The notes under the pieces are model-generated. The model was not told where the DNA came from. It ran no database searches and saw only the letters and a program-made list of their open reading frames with translations. 64,000 nt of DNA from Clitoria ternatea (lineage: Eukaryota; Streptophyta; Magnoliopsida; Fabales; Fabaceae), in assembly GCA_037962975.1 (NCBI GenBank), contig CM075673.1, positions 153,532,667 through 153,596,666 on the forward strand. Reading direction: 5' to 3'. The position numbers were made by a program, and so were the translations under genes. This document shows, piece after piece, positions 46,160 through 57,403 of this stretch (within the stretch, counting starts at the first letter, position 1; every line of letters begins with the position of its first letter).

Positions 46160-46829
46160 TATAGTTGGTAATTCAGGTAGGCTGCCCTAAACGGACAAGG
46201 TTTTATCGGGTTGCGGGATACTTAGGGTTGGACCAAAAATTACCTGTATAAATTCAGATCTTGAAATTAGAGGCCTAGCCCAACCCTCAATGGGTTGCGG
46301 GCTTGATCAGACGGCCTTTTTTAAAAAATTATTAAAAAATTGACTTATAAAAAATTGAATTACAAAAAACTAAACCAACATAGTAGAATTTGTCTAAAAC
46401 TATATTTGTAAAAAATTTTATGCTATTGAAATTAATTAATTGTTGCTAGACAAATAATGCTATAAAATCAATAACTTTTCTTGTAAAAAATATGTTTGTT
46501 TTTGTACTACAGTTGAAAATTAAAATAAATGAAATATTAGCTACTAAGTTACTAATAATACTAACACACAAATGTTATAAAATCAACAAGATTTCTTGAA
46601 AAAACCTGTTTGTAAAAACACCAACTAATAAATAGTACTACATTTTTTTTTTGAAAAAGGACTTGGGCCGCCTGCACTCCGCCTGCACTCCGCCCATTTT
46701 TTGGGCTTTTTTTGTCATCGGGCTTTTTTTTAATTATTAACTTTGAATTTATTTTTAAGACCCACACACTACATTTTTTATGACAGGCTTGGGCTGGCCC
46801 ATAAGGGTTGGCTCATTTTGCTAGCTCTA
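46160..46829. mobile_element. non-autonomous hAT element (670 bp)
   Basis: Perfect 8-bp target-site duplications, GTTCATAC (46152-46159 and 46830-46837), flank imperfect terminal inverted repeats: TATAGTTGGTAATTC on the left and, reversed from the right, TAGAGCTAGCAAAATG, which fits the hAT consensus TAGAGCTGNCAAA. Inside are hAT-MITE-like GGGCTGGCCC and GGGTTGCGGG motifs, and no transposase. The 68-codon minus frame at 46767-46561 is not a gene. Confidence 0.85.
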
Positions 46830-46837
46830 GTTCATAC

Positions 46838-47177
46838 CATCAAGGGAAGCCCACTTAAAAAAACTTACTACCAAAAATCACAACTTAAAAAAAAGATAAA
46901 TCTTTTTTTAAAAGATAGATGACATTACCATCAAAAAAATTAGTGAAACTAAATTGATTATCTACTGCTTGAGAAGGCTCATAAACTGGGTCTGTGGAAC
47001 AAGGTACTTCATTATGTTCACGACTTGGTAATTTTTTATTCTAAAATGACCATGTGTAGAAAATTAAAATAGATGTTAGCGCCAATAAGTAGAGAATATA
47101 CATAATTGATATTATATTAATATGCTTGATTAATTGGTCCATTTTTTCTTCTATATAACTAATACTCAACCTAACCT
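46838..47177. other. no feature seen
   Basis: AT-rich spacer between the hAT element and the FAR1-like fragment. Confidence 0.5.
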
Positions 47178-47590
47178 TTTAGTCATTTGTTTCTTTTTAA
47201 GCCAGGTCGATGTCTGAATCCCTTTGGTTGTATAACTTTATTTATACCTTCTTGATCATCATTGGTGTGACTATTAATTTTTCTCCCTTGTAAGAGAAGT
47301 TCCATTATTTTCTTACACATCACATCCAATTTTTCATCTACAATCTTATGATATTCTTTACACGTTGACACCTTAACTACCAGCCTAACAAATTTGGAGA
47401 CAATGTCTAAATTTGTATGTGCTAGCTAATTTTTGTATCCCCTTCTACCTTTTTTCCTTTCACATCATGCATAATGCCATTGCGGGCTTTTTTTGTCCAC
47501 GTTCTTAAAATATACTTATCAGGAACAAACCTTACATCATTTGCTTCAAACACTTGTAATACATGTGAACAAAGCACGCCCCTCCAGAAC
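47178..47590 (-). pseudogene. FAR1/Jittery-type MULE transposase C-terminal fragment
   Basis: The minus strand near 47580-47440 reads GVLCSHVLQVFEANDVRFVP and DKYILRTWTKKARNGI, the SWIM zinc-finger end (CxH) and following helix shared by FAR1/FHY3 proteins and their Jittery-like MULE transposase ancestors. A second piece (47371-47183) gives EYHKIVDEKLDVMCKKIMEL, the typical C-terminal helical region, ending in a stop at about 47180. Stops and a frameshift separate the two. The DDE core is missing; on that side the fragment abuts gypsy gag sequence. Confidence 0.68.
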
Positions 47591-48331
47591 GGCTACTAGA
47601 ATCACGACCTGAAGAAGATGATGAAGTGGTGAAAGACTTTCCACCATGAAAGAATTGCCCCATTTTCTTGAAACTAAAACCCTTTGCTTTTAACGGTTTC
47701 TTGTCCTTCATCTAAGACACCTTCTGCAACTGGACCTCCTCGGTCAACTTAGCCTTATTCACCAAGGTAGGATAGTCACAGATCTCCAAAGGCACAATTA
47801 CACTTCGGAGTTCAATCCGCAACCCCGCCTTATATTTATCACACTTGTTTCCTTCAGTCCCTTCCAAAGAAAAAGGGTGATAAAAGTCATACAATTCATT
47901 AAATTTTATAGTATACTCACAACAGACAGTCTTCCCTTCTCCAGTTTTTAGAATTCCATCTCCTTGCGGATTTTATAATCATCCGGAAAATATTTAGCAA
48001 GAAACCTCCTATAAAAATTTACCTAAACCAAAGGCTTGCCAGCTGCACATATCTGTAGCTTAGTTCTGGATCACCATATCCTTGCCTAATCTTTCAGTTA
48101 ATAGGTAGCAAACTGCATATTTTGCTCCGCCGAGCACTCAAAGTATTCAAACGCCTACTTAATGTCTCGCATCTAAACATGGGCGCCATCATAATCATGA
48201 CCCCCTTTGTAAGTGGGAGGATCCTGCTTCAAAAACTTGTCAAGAGTTGAGCCAAATTCAGCCCTCCTTATCATCTAAGAAAACTTGGAGAAGAAATCAT
48301 CCCCTCCATAATAGCTAGATCCTTCAGCCAT
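47590..48331 (-). pseudogene. Ty3/gypsy gag (broken)
   Basis: The ATG at 48331 (MAEGSSYYGG) lies about 280 bp inside the PBS. Readable segments are LKQDPPTYKGGHDYDGA, CSAEQNMQFATY, ARIWW, and the open piece 47894-47712 with FYHPFSLEGTEGNKCDKYKA and TLVNKAKLTEEVQ. This is the Retrotrans_gag pattern of plant chromovirus-type elements. Several TAG/TAA codons stand where Trp or Gln is expected. The Ser-rich end at about 47600 runs directly into FAR1-like sequence, and protease and pol are absent. Confidence 0.75.
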
Positions 48332-48606
48332 AGATCAATTCTACAATAATCAAACACATGACCATTAGTAACCAATGACCTACCAGGGAAGGAAACAATT
48401 ACCTCCTATACATAAATATTATACCGCCGGAGTGCTAAGAGAGTAATGCCAAGTTAACTTGTCAATAACACAAATAAAATACAGGCATACGTCCTTATAG
48501 GAATCATATAATTTACCACTTATTTAACATTTATTTAACATTTTTAATGAATTATTTTTATTCATTTATCATATTTTACACACCTTATTCGATCCTAAAA
48601 GGAACC

Positions 48607-48618
48607 GCTTTGATACCA
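48607..48618 (-). other. gypsy primer-binding site
   Basis: Minus strand TGGTATCAAAGC has one mismatch to the initiator tRNA-Met site TGGTATCAGAGC. It lies two bases after the LTR end GGGAGACGCTATA and upstream of gag, giving the element orientation. Confidence 0.8.
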
Positions 48619-48974
48619 CTTATAGCGTCTCCCTAATAATGAGAATTTAAATAACGTGTTTATGCTTGATTCATCTCAATACCACATTTAATATGACGTA
48701 ATAGATACAAATAATTCGAAACAATCCTATGGCATCCCCTTGGTAGCTTTCATAATTTACCTCAAGGTGAAATGAAAATAGGAATAAATTTTTTGCGGTT
48801 GTTACACCGATAACAAACCATGAAAACCTAAGGCGAAGCCAAATGTAGTAACACGAAATACACGCACAAGAGGCACAAGGACTATGTATAATAAGGGAAG
48901 CGCACAAGAGGATACAAGGGCCCCCATAAATCAACACTCAATGAGTTGAAAAAGCAAGGAAAACTAAATCAGGC

Positions 48975-49530
48975 CAATCTCGCTCAAGCGAAATAACTCG
49001 CTTGAGCGAGTGCAAATATACACCAGAGAACGAGCTTTTGCTCAAGCGCGTCCCTTCTCACTTGAGCGGATGGCAAACAAAACCACACAGGTCATTCTCG
49101 CTCAAGTGAGACACCACTCACTCAAGCGAGAACAAAAGGGAATCAGATATGGTTCCTCGTCTAAGCAAGTTGCCACTCGCTCCGGTGAAAATGGAACATA
49201 GAGTAGCCACACCAATTTCGCTTAAGCGAGGTTTCACTTGCTCAAGCGAGGTTTCACTTGCTCAAGTGAGAAACACACAGTGCCTAATTACCCTCCTTCG
49301 CTCAAGCGAGGTCCTTCCCGCTTGAGCAAGATCCTCACAAAAAGAAATAAAGGAAACTCACTTAAGCGAGGTACCACCAACTTAAGTAAAAGCCACACAG
49401 AACCTTCTAGGTACCATCTTGCTCAAACAAAACCCATCTCGCTGAAGCGAGAAAGCTATAGAAACAACAACTCAGGTATAGGAGTAGCTCGATTGAGCGA
49501 AAATACCCTCACTCAAGCGAGAATGTAGGT
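48975..49530. repeat. array of CTCGCTCAAGCGAG palindromes, copy 2
   Basis: About twenty full or degenerate copies of the same palindrome as at 36620-37145, here more decayed (CTCACTCAAGCGAG, CTTGCTCAAGCGAG and similar). The repeat-coded frames at 49010-49201 and 49238-49528 are by-products. Confidence 0.9.
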
Positions 49531-50960
49531 TTGCCTAATTTTTGAATCTCTGAGGTCCCTAACTCTTCCGTTTGGGCTTCGGTTGTTACCAAATTTTATA
49601 AGCCATACGTTTTCGCCATTTCAAAGCTGTTGGCGAAGTCCATTCACTGAAATTCCATCGTATACACAAGATATGCATAAGAATGCATTTAAACCAATAG
49701 TAACATAAACCAATATGCAAGACCCATTAAATGGAAATTAAACTTAGTGGAACCTATATGCACAAGTTATAAATGAGGTAGGAAACCTAACGGTTCCTTC
49801 TGAGGGTCCTAAACCCACCGGATCACCAAATCACCCCTCCAGTTTTAAATTTTCACATAATTCCACTAATATGCATAATGCCATTTTTCATCATGTCTCA
49901 CATTCACATACATTTATACTAACATACAACTCATACACACAATACAATACCTACCCAATTCAAATTCATCCATCAAATGGCTTTGTGTCATACATATATG
50001 TTATCTCATAATACTATAAACATAGCTAATATCTCAATTCCATAATTCTCACAATATAATCTTATTCCACCATCATCAATTCATCGTTCATGCAAACATT
50101 AAATATTCATCATCACGCCATAATCAATTTCCTAAGTTTAACAGAACTACAAGTCTAGTTATCACACAATCCAAATACATATAAGTCGATATTTAAAGCA
50201 ATCTGCTTAACTATTACATAAATAATATTTCCACAGCTTTCTTGGCATCAACTCCTCACTTGGCGTTTTCCTTCGGGGCATCCGCACCTTCCCTGTCACC
50301 AGTTATTAAAAGAGAAAAAAACCACAACAAGGGTGAGTGTTTGGAAACAAAAATCATAATTAATATAAAATGGTAAACACAAGGCAAAAAGTGACAATTT
50401 CAACACTTTACCCTTATTACAACTTAACTTCCCAAGTCCACTACAAGCGCATACATATACCATATTATAACAAACAACCATTAATATCATGTTCTCAAAC
50501 ACTTTACTAACTACTAGTGCATACATCATCCCAATCACATTAGGAAACATCACTGACTTTCAACATTCAATATGACGCCTAGTATTCGGATACTAAAGGA
50601 TCGGCCTTTAGCTGGGGGGTCCTACTTGACACCCCATTAACCTGAGTTGGTCCACCAAGCCCGACTTGGCTCTCCACCTCAACCACTGGGTCCTACTTGA
50701 CCATTGGCTAGCTTAACTAGATCTCAAATGACCACAGGAGCCAAAAACGAGGGGCAAAACATATCGCCAGTCTTCCTATACCATATATATTCACTTCGCC
50801 TCAATATATAAAATCATCATTATTCATCAAGTTTGCCATATAATGTTCAACACTAGCCTATACTCATTAAGCTCATAATTCAAAATCCAATATATTATAC
50901 ATAACCATATACACATATTTATCATTATAACATAATCACCATATATTTTAACTCACAAAC

Positions 50961-53900
50961 TGTAACATCCCTGACGATTTTACATTTAAAAGGATAAACA
51001 AATGTATAGGTGGCTTTAAATTATAATAAATTAAAGATGTAAGACGTTAATATGATCCGAGGATAAATTTTTAAGGGAATGAAGGATCAGGACCTGACGC
51101 GTAGCGTTAGGGTACAATTAGTGACCTGATGCGTAGCGCTATTTTGACGCGTAGCGTCAACGTCACGATGGATTTAAAACATAACAGCAACAGAACAGAA
51201 CGCATACATGAGTTTGGAACTCTTTGTTTCTCCCTTTTTCTCTTTCAAGCTCTAGAAGCTTAATTTAAGCTGATTTCGGTGGATTCGTAGAATCAATTTC
51301 ACTTTTGGACTTTGGGAAAGCAAGGTACATAATGAGAACTACCAATTCGTATTTTCCTTTCCTTTTTCTTCTCTTTCTCTCTCAAACCTTGAGTGCATAT
51401 TAGTGGGAAGTTATGACCTTGTATTTTTGGACTTTGTGAAGCTTGGGTATGGTTCCTAGGATGATGGGTACAAAGAAAAACTAATGGGTTTCGTGTTTTG
51501 GCAATTATAGATTTTGAAGCAAGGATCAGAAGGTCATTCGATATCATGGAGTTTGGAAACGAGAGTCAAAAATGGAAATGGTAAGCTTCGATGACCTTGG
51601 ATTGAGATTCAGGATTGTTTTTGAGGTTATGGGTTATGGTTTCGGTAATTATAATATTAAATGGAGTCTCTTTAATTTTAATCTTAGAGTTTTGGTGTAT
51701 TTTGAAGGACCCGACAATTAACTTGAAGATTCGGGAAGCTCAGAATCGAGATAAGGGGGTGTGCTTGGTTAAGGTTAATATAGAAATGTGATTACGCCAG
51801 TAACATATAGGAAAAATGGTGTATTGTGGCCATTTTTAGGTGTTTTAAATTAATTTGAATAATATATGCTAAGTTTCTGGAATTATGAGGAACCAAAATA
51901 AGATGAAATTATCAAAGTGAGGAAGGTGGGATAGTTAATAGATAGATAAACGATTAAATGATATACTAGTGTTATGATATTAAGAGGATAAAAATGTATA
52001 TGTGGTAATGTATAACATAGAAAGTGATTCGGAGTGAGCTTGGTATATACAGGAATAAAAGTAAACGTGGGTAGGTAAATGAGAGGTGAAGAATCAAAGA
52101 AATGATAACTGGTAATTGATAATACATAATTAATGTTAGTGAGAAAAATATGTTTATGTAAGGGGTGTAAAGTTATAATTCATAATGAATGAGGTTGATA
52201 AGAAACTTATGTGGATAAAATTCATTAATAAATGATAGTGACTAACTATGAATAAAAGGGTTATATTAATATGTATATGCAGGATGTGATGATATAAATG
52301 GTAGCTATGTTTAGTGAAATTGCATAATAGGTGGTGCAAAGATTAAGGGCGATGAATAATAGAATTATTGTTGATTGCTATGATAGAATTGATGATTAAA
52401 TAGGAGTAAAAATTTGGTGATGATGGATACAATGATATAAGAATATATATGTGTGTTGGTTTGTATGATTAGAACTTATATGAATTAATGAGCACAACGG
52501 TATAATGTTAGTAATGATGTTGTTAATTAATATTGGATTGATGTTCGTAATAATGTAATGTATCAACGATATAATGTGTGTATGTATGATATGGTGTGAT
52601 GATTATATTGGTGGAATTATGTGGACAAGTGGTATTGTTTATATTATATGTTTGATGATTGAGATTGGTGGTTATAATTGATTATGTTGGAGATGATACC
52701 TGGTGATATGTGGTATTATATCTAGGCCAGGTTTGTGTGGCCACCCTTTGGAGATGTATTTGGGGCCTGGTTTGTGTGTCCACCCTAGTGATGATTCATG
52801 GGCTGGGTCTGTATGGCCGCCCCGGATGATTGAGATACGAGGCTTGGAGTCATTTGAGCAGAGGAAATGAGGTAAGTGATTGATTATAAGATTGTGTGAT
52901 TATGTGGTGGAGGACGACCGACGATATATATATTACCCTCGTTTCTGGCTCCCGTGGTATTTAGGCCCGGTTGAGCTACCTAGTGGTCAAGTAGGACCTA
53001 GTGATTGAGGGGAAGTCAAGTAAGACTCGGTGAACCAAGCAGGGTTCACGGGGCGTCAAGTAGGACCCCCAGCTGAAGGTCGATCCTTTTAGTATCTGAA
53101 TACTAGGGCATCATATTCTTTGTTTGAGAGTCAGTTATGTTTTGCACTCCTTGACTTATATGTATGTTTCTAACGATGCCTACATTATGTGATGATTGAG
53201 TTATTGAGATCTATGTGATGTATAGTGTTGGTTTGACTTGTTAGTTATAGAATTGAATGATGAGCTAGAGACTAAGTGGCTAGGCATGTATACTTGGATT
53301 TAATTGATCATGATATGTTAATGATGGTGTTAGTTTAGGATAACCAATGTGATTGTGCAAGTATAATATCTGGAATGGTAAGTAAAGGAAGGATGTGGAA
53401 AGTAATTAACAATGACTGATACTTATAACTAGGAATTTAGCTATATAATACATTTCCTAGTCTCATTGCTTATTTTGGTATTAATGCGTAATTCCAGTCA
53501 CTCGCCCTCTTTCTATTGTGGTTTTAGAGACTGTTGGCAGGTTGTGAAGGTACACTATAGAGGCAGACGCTAAATGAGGCCAGGGCGAGAATGAAGTTGG
53601 TATAATAGTGATGATGTGTATATGTATTTATTTGATAACAAAAAGTATAGATGTGTAATAATGTAGTGTCGTAATATTATTATGTTTATGTGTTATGGGG
53701 CACAGAGCCATTGCATGATTGCATGATATGGGCAGGTCTTGTGATATATGTGTGTGCTTAAATGATATGTTGAGTGTGATTGAGATTTGAATGGATGATG
53801 TGATGATAAGTTGGTATGTGTTATGTATAACTGTGGAAATAGGTTATTAGTGGCACGGAGTCAACATTGTGCGTTTGTTAAATGTCATGGGCAGGTTTTG

Positions 53901-53987
53901 TAATATGATCGTGAATTGTGTGTAATTGATAGGTGTTTTGATGATTGGATGATCTAGTTCATATAGTGGAAATAAGAATTACATGGA
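50961..53987 (+). repeat. partial gypsy-type LTR B
   Basis: It begins TGTAACATCCCTGACG and shares blocks with LTR A: the TGACGC-GTA-GCGTCA palindrome (51145-51159), the GC-rich block (52920-53100), CTCGCCCTC...TTTTAG...GGCAGG (53500-53550) and GGCACGGAGTCA-like repeats. A three-unit GGCCTGGTTTGTGTG...CACCC repeat lies at 52725-52830. Its 3' end is missing: the sequence changes to Ogre gag at about 53988. Confidence 0.65.
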
Positions 53988-54640
53988 AATTAGGAAGCAG
54001 TACAAGTATAACCTAGACATGGCACCTAACAGAATTTAGTTGCAGAATATGTCAAAGAAGGATAATGAGTTGTTCAAGGAGTATGCCCAGTGATGGAAAG
54101 AAACGGCTACACAAGTGGACCCTCCACTCTTAGAAAAGGAAGTAGTCGTGATGTTTATTGACACGCTCCAGTCTCCTTTCTATGATAGGGTGATCAGTAG
54201 TGTGTCATCCAATTTCTCCAACATCGTAATTATTGGAGAAAGAATAGAGAGTGGTCTGAGGACAGGAAAGATTGTGTGAAGCCCGTCTGGGGCACCTGTT
54301 GTAAAGAGGCCTACGCCAGGAGACGAAAGAAGAAGAGATGGGGAAACCAACTCCATTTCTTATGACCAGAGGAGGGCCCAGCCGAGACCATTCACCCCTA
54401 CCACTTTTCAACCTGCCAACCTCTTTCCTTATGCATCGTACCCATATGTGGCCGCTACCGCCCATAACCAGACCCCTTATCCTGGCCTGCCACAATCCTA
54501 TTTCCGCCCACCTATCACCCGAGCACCAAATCCACAACCAATGCCAAACCATCCTCCACAACGGTGGGACCAGCCTCTCACCTCTAACCAAAACCAAAAC
54601 ACAAGGAGGACAAGGGGTATGTAAGGGATATCGTCACCAT
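53988..54640 (+). pseudogene. Ogre/Tat gag fragment
   Basis: Plus-strand translation gives KQYKYNLDMAPNRI, NMSKKDNELFKEYAQ, MFIDTLQSPFYDRVISSVSS and IVIIGERIESGLRTGKI, the conserved Retrotrans_gag block of Tat/Ogre elements, followed by a Pro/Gln-rich tail (PNPQPMPNHPPQRW). TAG and TGA stops interrupt it. The N-terminal half is absent at the junction with LTR B. Confidence 0.82.
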
Positions 54641-54766
54641 TGAAGATGCTTCCTGTGATAATCGGACTTTGTGATTGCTTTCCCGCCAGGCAGGAAGCTT
54701 TGTAACTGGGAGGCCGTCGAAATCCCTACGACTTTAAATATTCAATGACCTTTTAACCCCATTGTT

Positions 54767-55132
54767 ATGCCTAAGGCTTTAGTATGTTCATGTAATAAGG
54801 GCAAAAATGTGTTTTTATCATTTCAAGTTTCCATCAATGAATGTGCATTGAATTTCAAAATATCTTTTCTTGTTTTCCTTATCTCTGCTTTGAATCCTTT
54901 CCCTTTGTTCATTTGTTTCCTTTTTGTTCGCCATCATATATTGCATAAATGTAGATCCGAAAATGATCCTTCCGAGAACAGTGAGATCACGGCCCCATTT
55001 CACAACTTTGACCACCCAGTTGATTACGCCGACAAAGAGGGTGAGCAAGTCTGTGAGCCGCCGCCCGAGTTAACAAGGTTGTTGAGGCAAGGGGCTGAAG
55101 AAATTCAGCCCAATCAGTTGTTAGTACCCTGA
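54767..55132 (+). pseudogene. Ogre region between protease and RT
   Basis: A frame containing NDPSENSEITAPFHNFDHPV and CEPPPELTRLL...EEIQPNQ. These are the acidic blocks that in Ogre elements sit between protease and RT, next to the known Ogre intron. The upstream 54780-54950 portion is probably intron-like. The RT that should follow is missing. Confidence 0.7.
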
Positions 55133-55144
55133 AGAACACTGGGG

Positions 55145-55340
55145 AAATTTGTCAAAGGGCGATGGTATCCCTAATGACATAATAAAGTAGATGTTTATGT
55201 GGATGACGAGACTGCCAGGTCCTGAGATGGGCAGGGCCATATCTATCGTTCAAGGAAGCCTCAATATCGACCAACATGGATGGAGATGACTTACCGATGC
55301 CCATAAATGCAAACGTCATCAAGAGATACTTTGCCAAAAA
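55145..55340 (+). pseudogene. extreme C-terminus of Ogre pol after a large deletion
   Basis: The plus strand reads MDGDDLPMPINANVI near 55275-55320 followed by RYFAKKKKEK, the end of the Ogre integrase chromodomain-less tail. RT, RNase H and most of integrase are absent between 55132 and 55145, so several kilobases were deleted. Confidence 0.65.
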
Positions 55341-56760
55341 GAAAAAAGAGAAAAATAGAACGAAAAGAAAAAACGGAGAACAAAAGAATCAAGGTTGGCG
55401 CCCTACGCACATACCAATTGGGGCAAGCTGATGCCCTCGCATCCTTATATTAGGGCACGTTCAGATCATCGAGCATACCGTCACCTTTCTATATAGGGGT
55501 CACGCATGTCATCAAACCAAGAACAGGACAAAAGTAATGTTTCATCCTTGTCGCCATCAACACCTCAACCTTAAGGGGGTACAACTACCTCCCATGCTGA
55601 TGTAACCAAGGAGATGGTCTACTATGCTGAGTGATTGCTAACAACACCATTAGCATCATAGTCTTTGCCACATTGGCTAAGGATGAATAAAATGCCTAAA
55701 GCAAAACTAATGTACTAAGGGGGTTCATTTGAAGGTAAGAAAAGAAAAAGAACAAAAAACAAAAACAAAAGAAAAAGTCAAAAGAGAAAAGAATGAACAA
55801 AAGAGCTAAAGAAAAGAAGACTCAGAATGGATCTCTCTCATTGGTGCCAAAAAGGGCTCACCTCATTCCATTTGGTGCATGGCGTTGGAGCAAAGCTTCC
55901 TGTTTGAAGTGACATTTGTTCCCCTAAAGGATGAAATTAACTCAAGAGAGTCCAAACGGGCTCAGTTTCAATGAAATCAGCTTAAACCTTTTGTTGTGAA
56001 GGACACAACCTTGATTAGAAAAAAAATTTCATAAAGAAAGAAAGGCTCGCTACGCTAAAAACCTAGAAGAGTGGCCTAGACAAAAGTTAGAGCGACCCAA
56101 TGAGTCAAAAACCTGAAAAGGCGGCTCAGGCAAAAATTAGGGTCAAAATTCTGGTAATATGACTAAAACCTCCTACGCAAGAAGTACAAGTCAAAACTGG
56201 GGCACGTGGATTATGGTCGAACTACCTTCTCAGAGGCAGAGTTGAAAGGTGAACCCAAAGTCGTGATATGGGATTGAGATGTGTGCTATTCTCAGGGATT
56301 CACTAAAGGATCTGTGAACCTTCCCCGTTTCGCCTACCTTGACCATTTCTACTTAGCTACATATTGTTTTATTTACTTTCTCTGGTTTCCTTTCTCTGTA
56401 CCTGTTTGATATACACGAAAAAATTTCACCCTTTTCGATACATACTTATGTTGTGAGTTTCATTGATGTGATAAAACATGTGTTTGTCCCTAATACATAA
56501 AATGAGAAAGTAATAACCATTTAAAGTCGTAAGGACAAGATGCTCTTGTTATTAGATCTCGCCTCAAGATTTCATTACAAAGACTGAGCCAAGCACGTGC
56601 TCCAAAAGTTAAAACTACCTTGTTCGTTCTATTTCAGTCGTGAGTCGCCTCAGCAGTCACGGTTTCAAAGGGAGTCTCCTCAAATTTCAATTTTCCTTTA
56701 TCTTTGTACTACTCACCCATTTCTAAAGGTTTTTGTAGCATACAGTCATGTTAAGTCTCG
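55341..56760 (+). other. Ogre 3' untranslated region
   Basis: A-rich tracts and repeated phrases such as AAAAACCTGAAAAGGCGGC and CAAAAATTAGGGTCAAAA, common in Tat/Ogre 3' regions. No gene. Confidence 0.55.
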
Positions 56761-56765
56761 ATACC

Positions 56766-57260
56766 TTAATCGCCAAAGTTGGCCCCATTTAAGCTTTCTT
56801 GTAGCTGAAGTTGGTACCTTTCAAGCTTTTATTACCAAGGATTGGCACTTTTAAATTTTTTTATCGCCAAAGTTGGCCCCATTTAAATTTTCTTGTAGCC
56901 AAAGTTAGCACCTTTTCAAGCTTTTATCACCAAGGATTGACACTTTTAAATTTTTTTATCGCCAAAGCTGGCCCTATTTAAGCTTTCTTGTAGCCAAAGT
57001 TGGCACCTTTTCAAGCTTTTATCACCAAAGATTGGCACTTTTAAATTTTCTTATCGCCAAACCTGGCCCTATTTAAGCTTTCTTATAGCCAAAGTTGACA
57101 CTTTTTCAAGCTTTTATCGCCAAAGATTGGCACTTTCAAATTTTCTTATCGCTAGAATTGACACCTCTTTAAATTTTCTTATCGCTGGCATATCTTTAGA
57201 TCTCTTTCTTTATCAAAGTTGGCCCCTTTTAATTTTCTTAGGCGTCAAAGCTGACACCAT
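56766..57260 (+). repeat. 95-bp tandem repeat in the Ogre 3' region
   Basis: CGCCAAAGTTGG-type landmarks at 56771, 56865, 56960, 57055 and 57150 give a 94-95 bp period. Each unit is built from three related sub-units of about 32 bp around CCAAAG(T/A)TTGGC. Confidence 0.9.
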
Positions 57261-57403
57261 TTTAACCTCTTTGTCATCAAAGTAGTTTATTTGTACGGAT
57301 TTCAAGAGCCCGATCCGAGCAACATTGTTCATATCTTTACTTCCTTCCAATGATATGAATTGGTCATTCATATCTCCGTGAAAAGAAAGTAAATAGGGGC
57401 AAC

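Noticed and set aside
54205..54597. 130-codon minus ORF
   Set aside because: Antisense of the Ogre gag Pro/Gln-rich tail.
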